Of a DNA stretch of 14,368 nt, positions 1 through 6,232 are shown one piece after another; position 1 is the first letter of the stretch; every line of letters begins with the position of its first letter. A program made the position numbers and the translations under genes. The DNA lies in assembly GCA_025058915.1 (NCBI GenBank), contig JANXEC010000013.1:1-14368 (forward strand), in the 5' to 3' direction. The notes below the pieces were generated by a model. That model saw only the letters and a list, made by a program, of their open reading frames with translations. It had not been told where the DNA came from and did no database searches. The DNA comes from Microcaldota archaeon (lineage in GTDB: Archaea; Micrarchaeota; Micrarchaeia; Anstonellales; J096).

Positions 1-101
1 TTCTTCAATCCGTATTTGTTCATAAGTCTCGTCTCCTCTCTAATTCTGTATGTATCGAACAATCTTTTGGGTTTCTGGTATTTCTTATGGAGTTTTCTCA
101 T
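1..101 (-). CDS. rps4: 30S ribosomal protein S4 (partial, N-terminal 33 codons)
   Basis: This is the start of archaeal ribosomal protein S4, a primary binder of 16S rRNA; the rest lies beyond the window edge. The visible protein begins MRKLHKKYQKPKRLFDTYRI and continues with REETRLMNKYGLK, which matches the archaeal S4 pattern of a basic KKYETP-like opening followed by an E-rich helix and LM-KYGL. The start is fixed by an SD site GGGGTGAT at 114-107 (minus), 5 bases before the ATG, the same spacing as at rps13 and hsp20. It begins 6 bases after the rps13 stop codon, so the two are co-transcribed, as is usual in archaea (rps13-rps4-rps11). The gene is too short here to appear as a long open frame, and the call rests on the N-terminal residues and the gene order. 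Confidence 0.88.
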   Translation of the reverse strand, partial: MRKLHKKYQKPKRLFDTYRIREETRLMNKYGLK

Positions 102-107
102 TCCTCA

Positions 108-662
108 TCACCCCTGTTTATTCTGCTGTTGCTGTTGTGTCTGTTGCTGTTTGTTTCTCATAACCCCTACACTCATTCCTTTTCTACCTGTGTTCTTGGT
201 TCTCTGTCCTCGGACTTTCTTACCTCTTATGTGTCTGTATCCCTGCCAGTTATACATCTTCTTCTTCCTCTCTATAGACATTCTCGTTGCAAACAGCAGA
301 TCATTCATGATCAGATGGTATGATTTCCCATCCCATATATCTTTTCTCCTGTTCATTAGATAGATAGGCATCTTCGATGAGTCGAGATTATAGAGAAGAT
401 TGTCGATAGCTGCTATCTGATCATCACTCAGATTACCCACAAATTCATCCTTTCCTATTCCTAACTCCTTCTGAATGATATTGCTGAGATACTTCCCTGT
501 TGCGAAAGATATTCCCTTCACTCTCCATAGGGCTCTATAGAGTTTAGTTTCTCCCGGTATATCTACTCCGGCTATTCTCACTATTCCTCTCTTAACTTCC
601 ACCTTCTTCGTATTTACCTTGTTCTTCTTAGTCTCTACCTTCTCCTTCTTCTCTTTCTTCAT
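108..662 (-). CDS. rps13: 30S ribosomal protein S13 with basic N-terminal extension and Q-rich tail
   Basis: Archaeal ribosomal protein S13 (uS13) sits in the head of the small subunit and contacts the large subunit and P-site tRNA. The core runs from about residue 25 (RGIVRIAGVDIPG) through the helix-two-turn-helix region (YRALWRVKGISFATG) to the RNA-binding C-terminus (GYRHIRGKKVRGQRTKNTGR, residues 141-160). It is 184 residues, about 30 longer than usual archaeal S13. The excess is a Lys/Glu/Val-rich leader (residues 1-24) and a glutamine-rich tail (residues 172-183). The start ATG has an SD site GGTGAT at 673-668, 5 bases upstream, and a TATA-like element at 697-710, so it is transcribed separately from the pilus genes upstream. 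rps4 follows 6 bases downstream. Identity is secure; the role of the two extensions is unknown. Confidence 0.95.
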   Translation of the reverse strand: MKKEKKEKVETKKNKVNTKKVEVKRGIVRIAGVDIPGETKLYRALWRVKGISFATGKYLSNIIQKELGIGKDEFVGNLSDDQIAAIDNLLYNLDSSKMPIYLMNRRKDIWDGKSYHLIMNDLLFATRMSIERKKKMYNWQGYRHIRGKKVRGQRTKNTGRKGMSVGVMRNKQQQTQQQQQNKQG

Positions 663-696
663 CCAATATCACCATCAGTTAGAATAGATTAGTTAG

Positions 697-710
697 ATTT
701 AAATATTTAA
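697..710 (-). promoter_or_regulatory. TATA box for rps13-rps4
   Basis: ATTTAAATATTTAA is centred about 42 bases upstream of the rps13 ATG. With a start site about 25 bases downstream, the leader would be about 15 bases and would just include the GGTGAT SD site. The element overlaps the stop codon of the upstream platform gene, so the ribosomal operon has its own promoter inside the preceding gene's end. It was called from sequence and spacing only. Confidence 0.6.
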
Positions 711-1760
711 TCCAGTGAACAGTGATTGGATCAGATTTATGAATATATATAGCAATGCATATGACATAAACATCGTGATCATTAGGTTCTTGTAGAGTTC
801 ACTCCTCTTTCCCTCTGATCCTGAGATTATTAGGGATGTGAACAGAGATGTGATGAAGATAGATAGTATTGAGAAGTAGAGAAACGCCTCCTTATTTATA
901 CTAGGTATGGAGAATGATACGTTTATAGGTATCATACCAGGAGAGATCCTTACCTCCCCTACCTGAGAGAACACTCCGTAGAGAATGTCAATGAGTTTCA
1001 GAGATATAGCATATAGGAGTGGCATCCCGAACACAGAGGCTATGAATATGAATGATTTATACGTTGTGAGACTAGTTGTTATCTCATCCTTGTAGTTCTG
1101 TATCTCTCTTATGTCAATAGCGAGTTTTTCTATTATATCAGCCAATCTCGCCCCTGTCCTTATGCCTTCAACTATTATCACAAAACTCCTCCTGATTATT
1201 ATGGATTCAAAATCCTCACTCAGTCTCAATATTGCCTGATCTATCGGAATTCCTGAATAGTACTCTCTAACTCTTGTTTTTACTATGTTAGAGAACAATC
1301 CGTATTCTTCCTTTGCTGCATCAAGCATAGCATGATCCAAGATGTTTCCGCTCCTCAGACTTGCAGCTAGATTCATCAGAAACTCTGGAAATACCCTCTC
1401 ACTATCCCTCTTTATTCTATCCGCCCTAAGATCAACAAAACCATTCACCAATAGATAGATGAGACTAAAAATAATAACTCCGTACACCAAAGTTCCAGTG
1501 AATGCCACTATATATATTCTCTCAAAGACATAGTTGTTCCCTCCAAACACAAGATTTACATCTCTGACGTTTATCTTTGCAAACACCCCTCCTATATCGT
1601 TGATAGCTAGCAAATACCCTATTATAAACGAGAATATGAACGAAAACACTATGAATCCAGACAGTGTCTCTCCAGATATGTTTAGATTTGCATATCTCAA
1701 CCTCCTGTTCCATTCATATACATACGTTCTAGGTAAGATCTTGCTCAACAACTCAAACAT
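699..1760 (-). CDS. Type II/IV secretion platform protein, second T2SSF subunit (TadC/EpdK-like)
   Basis: This integral membrane protein has one T2SSF domain and is the inner-membrane platform on which the ATPase acts in type IV filament systems. Predicted membrane spans lie at about residues 35-53 and 82-106, then a cytoplasmic helical domain (about 120-235, with FPEFLMNLAASLRSG and a second TGARLADIIEKLA helix pair), then spans at about 236-262, 292-313 and 326-347. The preferred start is the ATG at 1760, which has the SD-like AGGTGG at 1771-1766 four to five bases away. A GTG at 1769 in the same frame would add three residues but is itself part of that SD. The gene starts in the tail of the previous platform gene, so the two are translationally coupled. 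Archaellum FlaJ carries two T2SSF domains in one chain; here they are in two proteins, as in Tad and archaeal Epd pili. Confidence 0.82.
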   Translation of the reverse strand: MFELLSKILPRTYVYEWNRRLRYANLNISGETLSGFIVFSFIFSFIIGYLLAINDIGGVFAKINVRDVNLVFGGNNYVFERIYIVAFTGTLVYGVIIFSLIYLLVNGFVDLRADRIKRDSERVFPEFLMNLAASLRSGNILDHAMLDAAKEEYGLFSNIVKTRVREYYSGIPIDQAILRLSEDFESIIIRRSFVIIVEGIRTGARLADIIEKLAIDIREIQNYKDEITTSLTTYKSFIFIASVFGMPLLYAISLKLIDILYGVFSQVGEVRISPGMIPINVSFSIPSINKEAFLYFSILSIFITSLFTSLIISGSEGKRSELYKNLMITMFMSYALLYIFINLIQSLFTGLNI

Positions 1761-1764
1761 GTTT

Positions 1765-1771
1765 TCCACCT
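1765..1771 (-). promoter_or_regulatory. Shine-Dalgarno site that decides the start of the second platform gene
   Basis: AGGTGGA overlaps the TAG stop of the upstream gene and an in-frame GTG. Its distance to the ATG at 1760 matches the roughly 5-base spacing seen before rps4, rps13 and hsp20, which favours the ATG over the GTG. Confidence 0.55.
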
Positions 1772-2576
1772 ACTCAAACAGACTGTATCTAGGTTTAGCA
1801 AACATAATGTATCTATAAAACATATACTGTACCATACCTACAACCATCAGCAGGAGCACAAGGTGAATTATGTTCAGGTCCGCTCCTCTACCAGTGAAGG
1901 ACAGTATTATGAGAATTATAGGAACTGATAGAGTAGGCAAGATAATAGCTAACAACATATATATCAACATCATTGGACTGAGCCTGTATCCAAATCTCCT
2001 ATATTCATTCACTTTCTCATTCGTTATCTGCTTCTCTAGTTCTTCCAATATCTTAGCAAGATCACCACCAGTATCTATCCCACTGGCTATCTGCAGAAGT
2101 ACAAACTTCATGTAGTTGCTAGGTACCATCTCTGCCTCCTCTCTGAGCGCTTTGCTAGGGGAGATACCTGAAGATATCTTCTTGGCAATTCTCTCCATCA
2201 CCTCACTCGCTTTTCCGTATCCTTTAGACGTTAACAGAAATATGTTGTATGGAGGTATACCTGATCTCAATACAACTACCATGTGTTTCAGCAAGAACCC
2301 TAATTCATAATCAATCCCTTTTCTATACATCTCTATCTTGACATCAACCTCCTTGATGTTTATCAGATACCACATCAGCAGAGTCCCCAAAAATACCAAC
2401 AGTATCAGAAACATCATAAGATTCATATCATTAACAGCATTTGATATTAATATCAAGATTCCAATCAGAGCTGTGGATAGAAACGAATAGATGATACTGA
2501 GAATAATCGCTCTCTTCCTGTAACTATCTTCACTGATCTCATAACCAGCTACTTTGAGTTTCTGCTGGAGGTTCAT
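1770..2576 (-). CDS. Type II/IV secretion platform protein, first T2SSF subunit (TadB/EpdJ-like)
   Basis: This is the first of two adjacent single-domain T2SSF platform proteins. The 268 residues show two N-terminal membrane spans (about 23-46 and 52-73), a cytoplasmic T2SSF domain (about 90-198, including LKHMVVVLRSGIPPYN and the paired motif ASGIDTGGDLAKILEELEKQI), and two C-terminal spans (about 200-228 and 236-258). Together with its partner it would form the membrane platform for the ATPase encoded upstream. The ATG at 2576 has no SD, but a good TATA box lies about 25 bases before it, so this gene can begin a leaderless transcript of its own even though it lies 33 bases behind the preceding gene. 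The family call is firm; the exact filament type (adhesion pilus or other) cannot be read from the platform alone. Confidence 0.82.
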   Translation of the reverse strand: MNLQQKLKVAGYEISEDSYRKRAIILSIIYSFLSTALIGILILISNAVNDMNLMMFLILLVFLGTLLMWYLINIKEVDVKIEMYRKGIDYELGFLLKHMVVVLRSGIPPYNIFLLTSKGYGKASEVMERIAKKISSGISPSKALREEAEMVPSNYMKFVLLQIASGIDTGGDLAKILEELEKQITNEKVNEYRRFGYRLSPMMLIYMLLAIILPTLSVPIILIILSFTGRGADLNIIHLVLLLMVVGMVQYMFYRYIMFAKPRYSLFE

Positions 2577-2592
2577 GTATTTGATTAAAGTG

Positions 2593-2605
2593 ATATTTAT
2601 TTATA
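2593..2605 (-). promoter_or_regulatory. TATA box for the platform gene pair
   Basis: TATAAATAAATAT is centred about 25 bases before the ATG at 2576 and lies just after the stop of the upstream gene. No SD is visible before that ATG. Position and sequence suggest a leaderless transcript for the two platform genes, partly independent of the ATPase operon. Confidence 0.65.
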
Positions 2606-2609
2606 CCTA

Positions 2610-3473
2610 TCACTGTTGTTCCTTCAGATATTTCTCTATCAACCTATCCGGTACTCCCTTCTGTTTCAGATATATCTCCTTAGCCCTAAGGAGAGCTTGA
2701 GATTCATCTATCTGTTTGAGTGAATACTTCCTGAAAGTGCCTGGATCGAATTTCATAAGGTACAGAAGTAAAGAAGAATTACTCATTCTCTTCATAGTAT
2801 CAAATACCACACTGTAAGGTTCAAATGAATTCGCTGAATGTTCCACAACTTTGGCGCTCTGTCTAGATGATTGTTCTGTTCCTAGGATCTTGTTTCTCAA
2901 TCTCTCCCCGTCCTCCCTCCCTATTCCTAACTTAAGAATCAAATAATCAACAAGCTTATTAGGGTCTCCTGTGGTTCTGTATGATTTGAGTAGCTTGATC
3001 TTCTCAGCAATTGCCTGCTTCTTGGATGCTGTTGGTTCCTGTCTGTAGAGAGAGGATAATCTTACTATCTCCGCATTCACATCATCCTTTAACCTGTTGA
3101 ATTCCTCTAGATATGAATCTATTGATCCTTGGTTGCTATCATTTTTTGATATATTCTGAACCTTCTGCTCAAGTTTTTTCCATTCTCCCTCCTCAATCGC
3201 ATCAACTTTACTGTAATGTTCTACCACATCTGTCTGGATGAGTGGCTTCTGTTGAGATTCAGAACCTATCTCAGTCTTTATCTCCAGATCTTTGGATTCT
3301 TCTCTATTGGATTGTGACTGTACATACTTCATCTGAGTCCCGCTGAGTGATACTAATTTCCAGAAAGATCTGAGGTCAGAATCATACAGATCCTGCTCAT
3401 ATATTCTAGTATTAGATCCTAGAATTTTTGATATTTTATCTATCAATATAGCCTCTCTGAAGAAATCATTCAT
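2610..3473 (-). CDS. Uncharacterised helical soluble protein between secretion ATPase and platform
   Basis: I do not recognise this protein. It is about 287 residues, hydrophilic, with no signal peptide or membrane span. A long charged middle (about residues 50-130, rich in E, Q, S and K) looks flexible or coiled. A helical region (about 115-170, IDSYLEEFNRLKDDVNAEIVRLSSLY) follows, and the C-terminal part (about 215-285) is helical, ending GVPDRLIEKYLKEQQ. The preferred start is ATG 3473, 8 bases after GGAGGTG; a TTG at 3476 is an alternative. The start lies inside the end of the ATPase gene (8-base overlap), so translation is coupled. Its fixed place between ATPase and platform suggests an accessory or adaptor of the filament machine, but that is inference from context only. 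Confidence 0.8.
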   Translation of the reverse strand: MNDFFREAILIDKISKILGSNTRIYEQDLYDSDLRSFWKLVSLSGTQMKYVQSQSNREESKDLEIKTEIGSESQQKPLIQTDVVEHYSKVDAIEEGEWKKLEQKVQNISKNDSNQGSIDSYLEEFNRLKDDVNAEIVRLSSLYRQEPTASKKQAIAEKIKLLKSYRTTGDPNKLVDYLILKLGIGREDGERLRNKILGTEQSSRQSAKVVEHSANSFEPYSVVFDTMKRMSNSSLLLYLMKFDPGTFRKYSLKQIDESQALLRAKEIYLKQKGVPDRLIEKYLKEQQ

Positions 3474-4947
3474 CAAACTCCCACCTCCTGTTGTTTGCAG
3501 CGAATTCCATTATCTCTTCAGGATTCTTGTAGTATCTCGAAACCAAATATCCAACCCTGTCCACATCATAATATTCCTGTTTTACCATCCAATTCAGTAC
3601 ATGTTCTTTCTCTTTGATATCTATCATCACCTCATCTTCTTTCCAACCTAGATAGATTTCAAATAGTTCAAATGTTCGCTTCATCCTTCTTTTCTCATAT
3701 AGATCTCTCTTGAAATTCCATCTATATAATATATTTACCTCTCCATTCTCCAGAACCTCCGCAACCTCAAATGTTTTCCTAACATTATCTCTCCTATTCC
3801 TGACTTGAACCATTATAATACCCAAACTATCTAGCATCTCCTTTGGCAGGTTAATAGGAGGAGTAGTAAGTCTATTCACAGCCTGATTTGCACTGTCTGC
3901 ATGTATAGTTGAATAAACACTATGACCTGTACGCATAGCCTCAAACATTATTTCAGCCTCTCTCTGCCTCCTAACTTCACCAACCAGTATTCTATCAGGT
4001 CTCATTCTTAGGCTGTTCACTAACAGATCCAACATACTTATCTCTCCTTTGCCCTCTGGGTTTGGCTGTCTAACTACCAGAGGAACCCACTGTAGATATT
4101 TTGGCAACGTAAGCTCTCTTGTATCTTCTATTGATATCACACGTTGATTAGGAGGTATGAATTCAGCAATACTGTTCAGCACTGAAGTCTTACCAGATCC
4201 TGTTCCTCCTGCAATAAGTATAGATATTTCATTCTGTACATATGTCCATACCAGAGCAGCTACCTCTGAACTCAGAGTGTTGTTCTTTATTAACCTAGTG
4301 ATAGTCCACGGATTCTTTGAGAATTTTCTTATTGTAATAGTGTTCCCGAAGTTAGATATAGGATGCAAGGTTGCATTTACTCTACTTCCGTCTGGTAACG
4401 TTGCATCTAGTAGTGGATTGAGAATATTTATCTGTCTTCCTACTCTTCTGGCTATGGTGGATGCATAATTATATATATCCTCCTCTTTCTTTATGTAGAT
4501 GTTTGTTTTGCACCATCCAAATCTCTTGTGATAGATCCATATAGGAGAAGATGCCCCATTCACACAGATCTCTTCAATATTTTCATCATATCCTATTATC
4601 TCCAATTCCCCCAGTCCTACTGTAGTGAGCAAAAGATATTCAACCAGTATATTGAGAGATCTGTCATCGATCTCTCTGAAGTTCTCTCTCAATATCTTCT
4701 CAGCTGTGGCTCTATAGGAAGATCTTACATAATCATACTTGTTAGGATCTAGGAGATCTCTGATATCAACATTAGCTCTCTTGATAAGATCATATTTGAT
4801 CTTGTTGTCTATGATTATTCTGGTAGCATCACTCAGAGAGGGGATTTTGAGTTCATACACTGGAATAAACTCATTTGGAGGTTGTTTGATACTTACATTC
4901 ACACTAAACCCACTAGGGCTAGTTATTGTATATTCTGTATCACTCAT
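3466..4947 (-). CDS. Type II/IV secretion system ATPase (TadA/VirB11/FlaI family)
   Basis: This is the hexameric motor ATPase that powers assembly of a type IV filament or secretion of its subunits at the cytoplasmic face of the membrane. The 493 residues contain an N-terminal domain (to about 230), then Walker A GGTGSGKT (247-254), an Asp box ISIEDTREL (271-279), a Walker B region RPDRILVGEVR (316-326, Glu324) and a His box HSVYSTIHADSA (342-353). All expected catalytic elements are present, so the protein should be active. The C-terminal 100 residues are charged and not recognisable. Its ATG overlaps the stop of the Hsp20-like gene by 4 bases (ATGA), and the next gene starts inside its end, so three genes are coupled. 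An SD-like GGTAATCA lies just upstream. The two T2SSF proteins downstream make the Tad/Epd-like pilus assignment more likely than conjugation. Confidence 0.93.
   Translation of the reverse strand: MSDTEYTITSPSGFSVNVSIKQPPNEFIPVYELKIPSLSDATRIIIDNKIKYDLIKRANVDIRDLLDPNKYDYVRSSYRATAEKILRENFREIDDRSLNILVEYLLLTTVGLGELEIIGYDENIEEICVNGASSPIWIYHKRFGWCKTNIYIKKEEDIYNYASTIARRVGRQINILNPLLDATLPDGSRVNATLHPISNFGNTITIRKFSKNPWTITRLIKNNTLSSEVAALVWTYVQNEISILIAGGTGSGKTSVLNSIAEFIPPNQRVISIEDTRELTLPKYLQWVPLVVRQPNPEGKGEISMLDLLVNSLRMRPDRILVGEVRRQREAEIMFEAMRTGHSVYSTIHADSANQAVNRLTTPPINLPKEMLDSLGIIMVQVRNRRDNVRKTFEVAEVLENGEVNILYRWNFKRDLYEKRRMKRTFELFEIYLGWKEDEVMIDIKEKEHVLNWMVKQEYYDVDRVGYLVSRYYKNPEEIMEFAANNRRWEFDE
3480..3488 (-). 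promoter_or_regulatory. Strong Shine-Dalgarno site within the ATPase gene end
   Basis: GGAGGTGGG on the minus strand is the best match to the anti-SD in the window. It lies inside the last codons of the secretion ATPase and serves the downstream gene; aligned to GGAGGTGAT it leaves 6 bases to ATG 3473 and only 3 to TTG 3476, favouring the ATG. Confidence 0.65.
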
Positions 4948-5420
4948 TTCTTGATTACCACATTCAGTATTCTGTTTGAAATGGATCTGTCAATTATCTT
5001 ACCGTTATGAAACTCTTCTTGGATAGGGATTTTTATGTTCAGATCCTGCCCCTTTATGACTAATTTGCCTCTCTCTATCTCTATGTTCAGATCTTCCAAT
5101 CTATAGTTCCTGTTCAACATCACTGTTACATCCAACTCATCTCCGTATCTAGACATCTCAAACACAGGCATATCGATTCTCTCCTGTGGTTCCTCTATGT
5201 TCTTCCTCATCTGCTCTATCTCCTTAAATATCTCAGCTGGATCCATACCAAAACCCATCAACATTCTATTCATTATATTGTGTATTCTCTCAATCTCCTT
5301 ATTGAATCTCTCCATCTCTTTCGGATCAAAATTATCACTGATCTCTATCTTTGGAGGAGAATTACCCTCTTTTATTATTCTTATACTGAACTTCCTAACC
5401 TTGAAGTCATCCTCATCCAT
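4944..5420 (-). CDS. Hsp20/alpha-crystallin-like protein, first gene of the pilus operon
   Basis: This is a small protein of 158 residues. Residues 84-158 read as a compact beta domain of the Hsp20/alpha-crystallin (or related CS-like) fold: MPVFEMSRYGDELDVTVMLN, then LNIEIERGKLVIKG, and a closing SISNRILNVVIKK that corresponds to the family's NGVL-like last strands. The N-terminal half (about 30-78) is helical and charged, longer than a typical Hsp20 arm. The I-x-I tail motif used for oligomer assembly is not evident after the domain. It starts at ATG 5420 with GGTGAT (5431-5426) five bases upstream and a TATA-like TTTTAAAA near 5457. Leading an operon with a secretion ATPase is unusual; it may be a dedicated chaperone for pilus parts or a structural protein using the same fold. 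The fold call is moderate, and the role is inference. Confidence 0.72.
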   Translation of the reverse strand: MDEDDFKVRKFSIRIIKEGNSPPKIEISDNFDPKEMERFNKEIERIHNIMNRMLMGFGMDPAEIFKEIEQMRKNIEEPQERIDMPVFEMSRYGDELDVTVMLNRNYRLEDLNIEIERGKLVIKGQDLNIKIPIQEEFHNGKIIDRSISNRILNVVIKK

Positions 5421-5425
5421 GTTCC

Positions 5426-5461
5426 ATCACCAATAATATAAATAGAATTTCTCTTTTAAAA
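5426..5461 (-). promoter_or_regulatory. Promoter and SD of the hsp20-ATPase operon
   Basis: TTTTAAAA at 5461-5454 lies about 37 bases before the ATG, and GGTGAT at 5431-5426 lies five bases before it. The predicted transcript start would fall right at the SD, giving a very short leader. A second TATA-like run (TTTATATT, 5442-5435) is too close to the ATG to be used in the normal way. Confidence 0.5.
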
Positions 5462-5512
5462 CATTACTCTAAAACACAAGAATTAGAAAGACTGGCTTGA
5501 GATAATATTTAT

Positions 5513-5552
5513 TTACTTCTTCTTCTCTTTAGGCATTTTCATGCCCACCCCT
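5513..5552 (-). other. Micro-ORF (9 codons) with embedded GAAA-tetraloop hairpin
   Basis: On the minus strand a G-rich SD-like GGGGTGGG (5551-5544) is followed by ATG (5542) and a second in-frame ATG (5536), encoding MKMPKEKKK and a TAA stop at 5515-5513. The first ATG sits inside a hairpin, GGCAT-GAAA-ATGCC (5545-5532), a 5-bp stem closed by a GNRA loop. The TATA-like element at 5588-5576 lies about 40 bases before the first ATG, the same layout as the SD-led genes rps13 and hsp20. It could be a micropeptide gene, a leader upstream of hsp20, or a small structured RNA. No homologue is recognised. The sequence elements are visible; that they act together is inference. Confidence 0.35.
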
Positions 5553-5575
5553 AATAAAATAATAACAAAGATAGC

Positions 5576-5588
5576 TTTTTATATTTAA
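5576..5588. promoter_or_regulatory. TATA box of fibrillarin, possibly shared with the minus-strand micro-ORF
   Basis: TTTTTATATTTAA on the plus strand is centred about 27 bases before the fibrillarin ATG, which has no SD, so the transcript is probably leaderless. Read on the minus strand the same bases give TTAAATATAAAAA, a plausible TATA box for the hairpin/micro-ORF 40 bases away. Confidence 0.65.
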
Positions 5589-5608
5589 CTATCCCTCTTT
5601 TACATGGA

Positions 5609-6232
5609 ATGATCCTAAGGAGAGATTCAAGATTGTATACTAAAAACCTTGTCCCTGGTAGAACTGTATATGGAGAGAAATTAATATATGATAATGGTGT
5701 TGAATACAGAGAGTGGGATCCATATAGGAGCAAACTAGCAGGGGCTATACTTAGAGGGCTGAGAACATTTAGCTTCAGAGAGGATTCTTCGGTTCTATAT
5801 CTTGGAGCTTCCACTGGTACTACTGTATCTCATGTATCTGATATATGCTACAGAGGTCAGATCTATGCAGTGGAAATATCTAAGAGGATGATGGTCAAGC
5901 TCCTAGAGTTAGCAAAAGTCAGAGAGAATATAATCCCTATACTTGCCGATGCAAACCATCCAGAGATCTATCAGGAGATAGGAAAGGTAGATATAATTTA
6001 TCAGGATATTGCCCAACCAAACCAATCTGAGATATTTCTAAAGAATCTCAGGATGTTCAATCCGAAGACATCATATCTGTGTCTGAAAACACAGAGTATT
6101 GATGTATCTGAAGATCCGGAAACGATTCTAGAGACTGAACTGAAGAGAATAAAAATAGATCCAAAGGAGATAATTCAACTTGACCCTTTTGATAGACACC
6201 ATTACTTCTTGGTGTTTGAATTTGATGGATGA
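5609..6232 (+). CDS. flpA: Fibrillarin, rRNA/tRNA 2'-O-methyltransferase
   Basis: Fibrillarin is the SAM-dependent catalytic subunit of box C/D ribonucleoproteins. With Nop5 and L7Ae it methylates the 2'-OH of the rRNA or tRNA nucleotide chosen by a guide RNA. The 207 residues include YREWDPYRSKLAGAI (33-47, Lys42), the SAM loop VLYLGASTGTTVSHVSD (62-78), AVEIS (87-91), IIYQDIAQPNQ (129-139, Asp133), LKTQSID (159-165, Lys160) and the terminal FDRHHYFLVF (194-203, His198). These cover the K-D-K-H catalytic set. Length is normal for archaea. The ATG is leaderless, with TATA at about -27. In many archaea nop5 lies next to this gene; here it does not: upstream is the divergent hsp20 operon, and downstream the gene overlaps the convergent HD gene by 31 bases. 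A box C/D sRNA lies 2 kb away. Confidence 0.96.
   Translation: MILRRDSRLYTKNLVPGRTVYGEKLIYDNGVEYREWDPYRSKLAGAILRGLRTFSFREDSSVLYLGASTGTTVSHVSDICYRGQIYAVEISKRMMVKLLELAKVRENIIPILADANHPEIYQEIGKVDIIYQDIAQPNQSEIFLKNLRMFNPKTSYLCLKTQSIDVSEDPETILETELKRIKIDPKEIIQLDPFDRHHYFLVFEFDG

Noticed and set aside
16..363. Plus-strand open frame rich in Cys, Phe and Leu that looks like a membrane protein.
   Set aside because: It is the antisense of rps13 and rps4; its composition is what the reverse of Lys/Gln-rich codons gives, and it has no promoter or SD.
430..446. CTGA followed by GTGATGA on the minus strand inside rps13, resembling a D'-C' junction of a C/D sRNA.
   Set aside because: No matching C box about 12 bases upstream or D box about 12 bases downstream, and the bases encode the conserved S13 stretch NLSDDQIA.
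1767..1769. GTG start for the second platform gene.
   Set aside because: The GTG is part of the SD-like AGGTGG; spacing favours the ATG at 1760. It remains a minor alternative.
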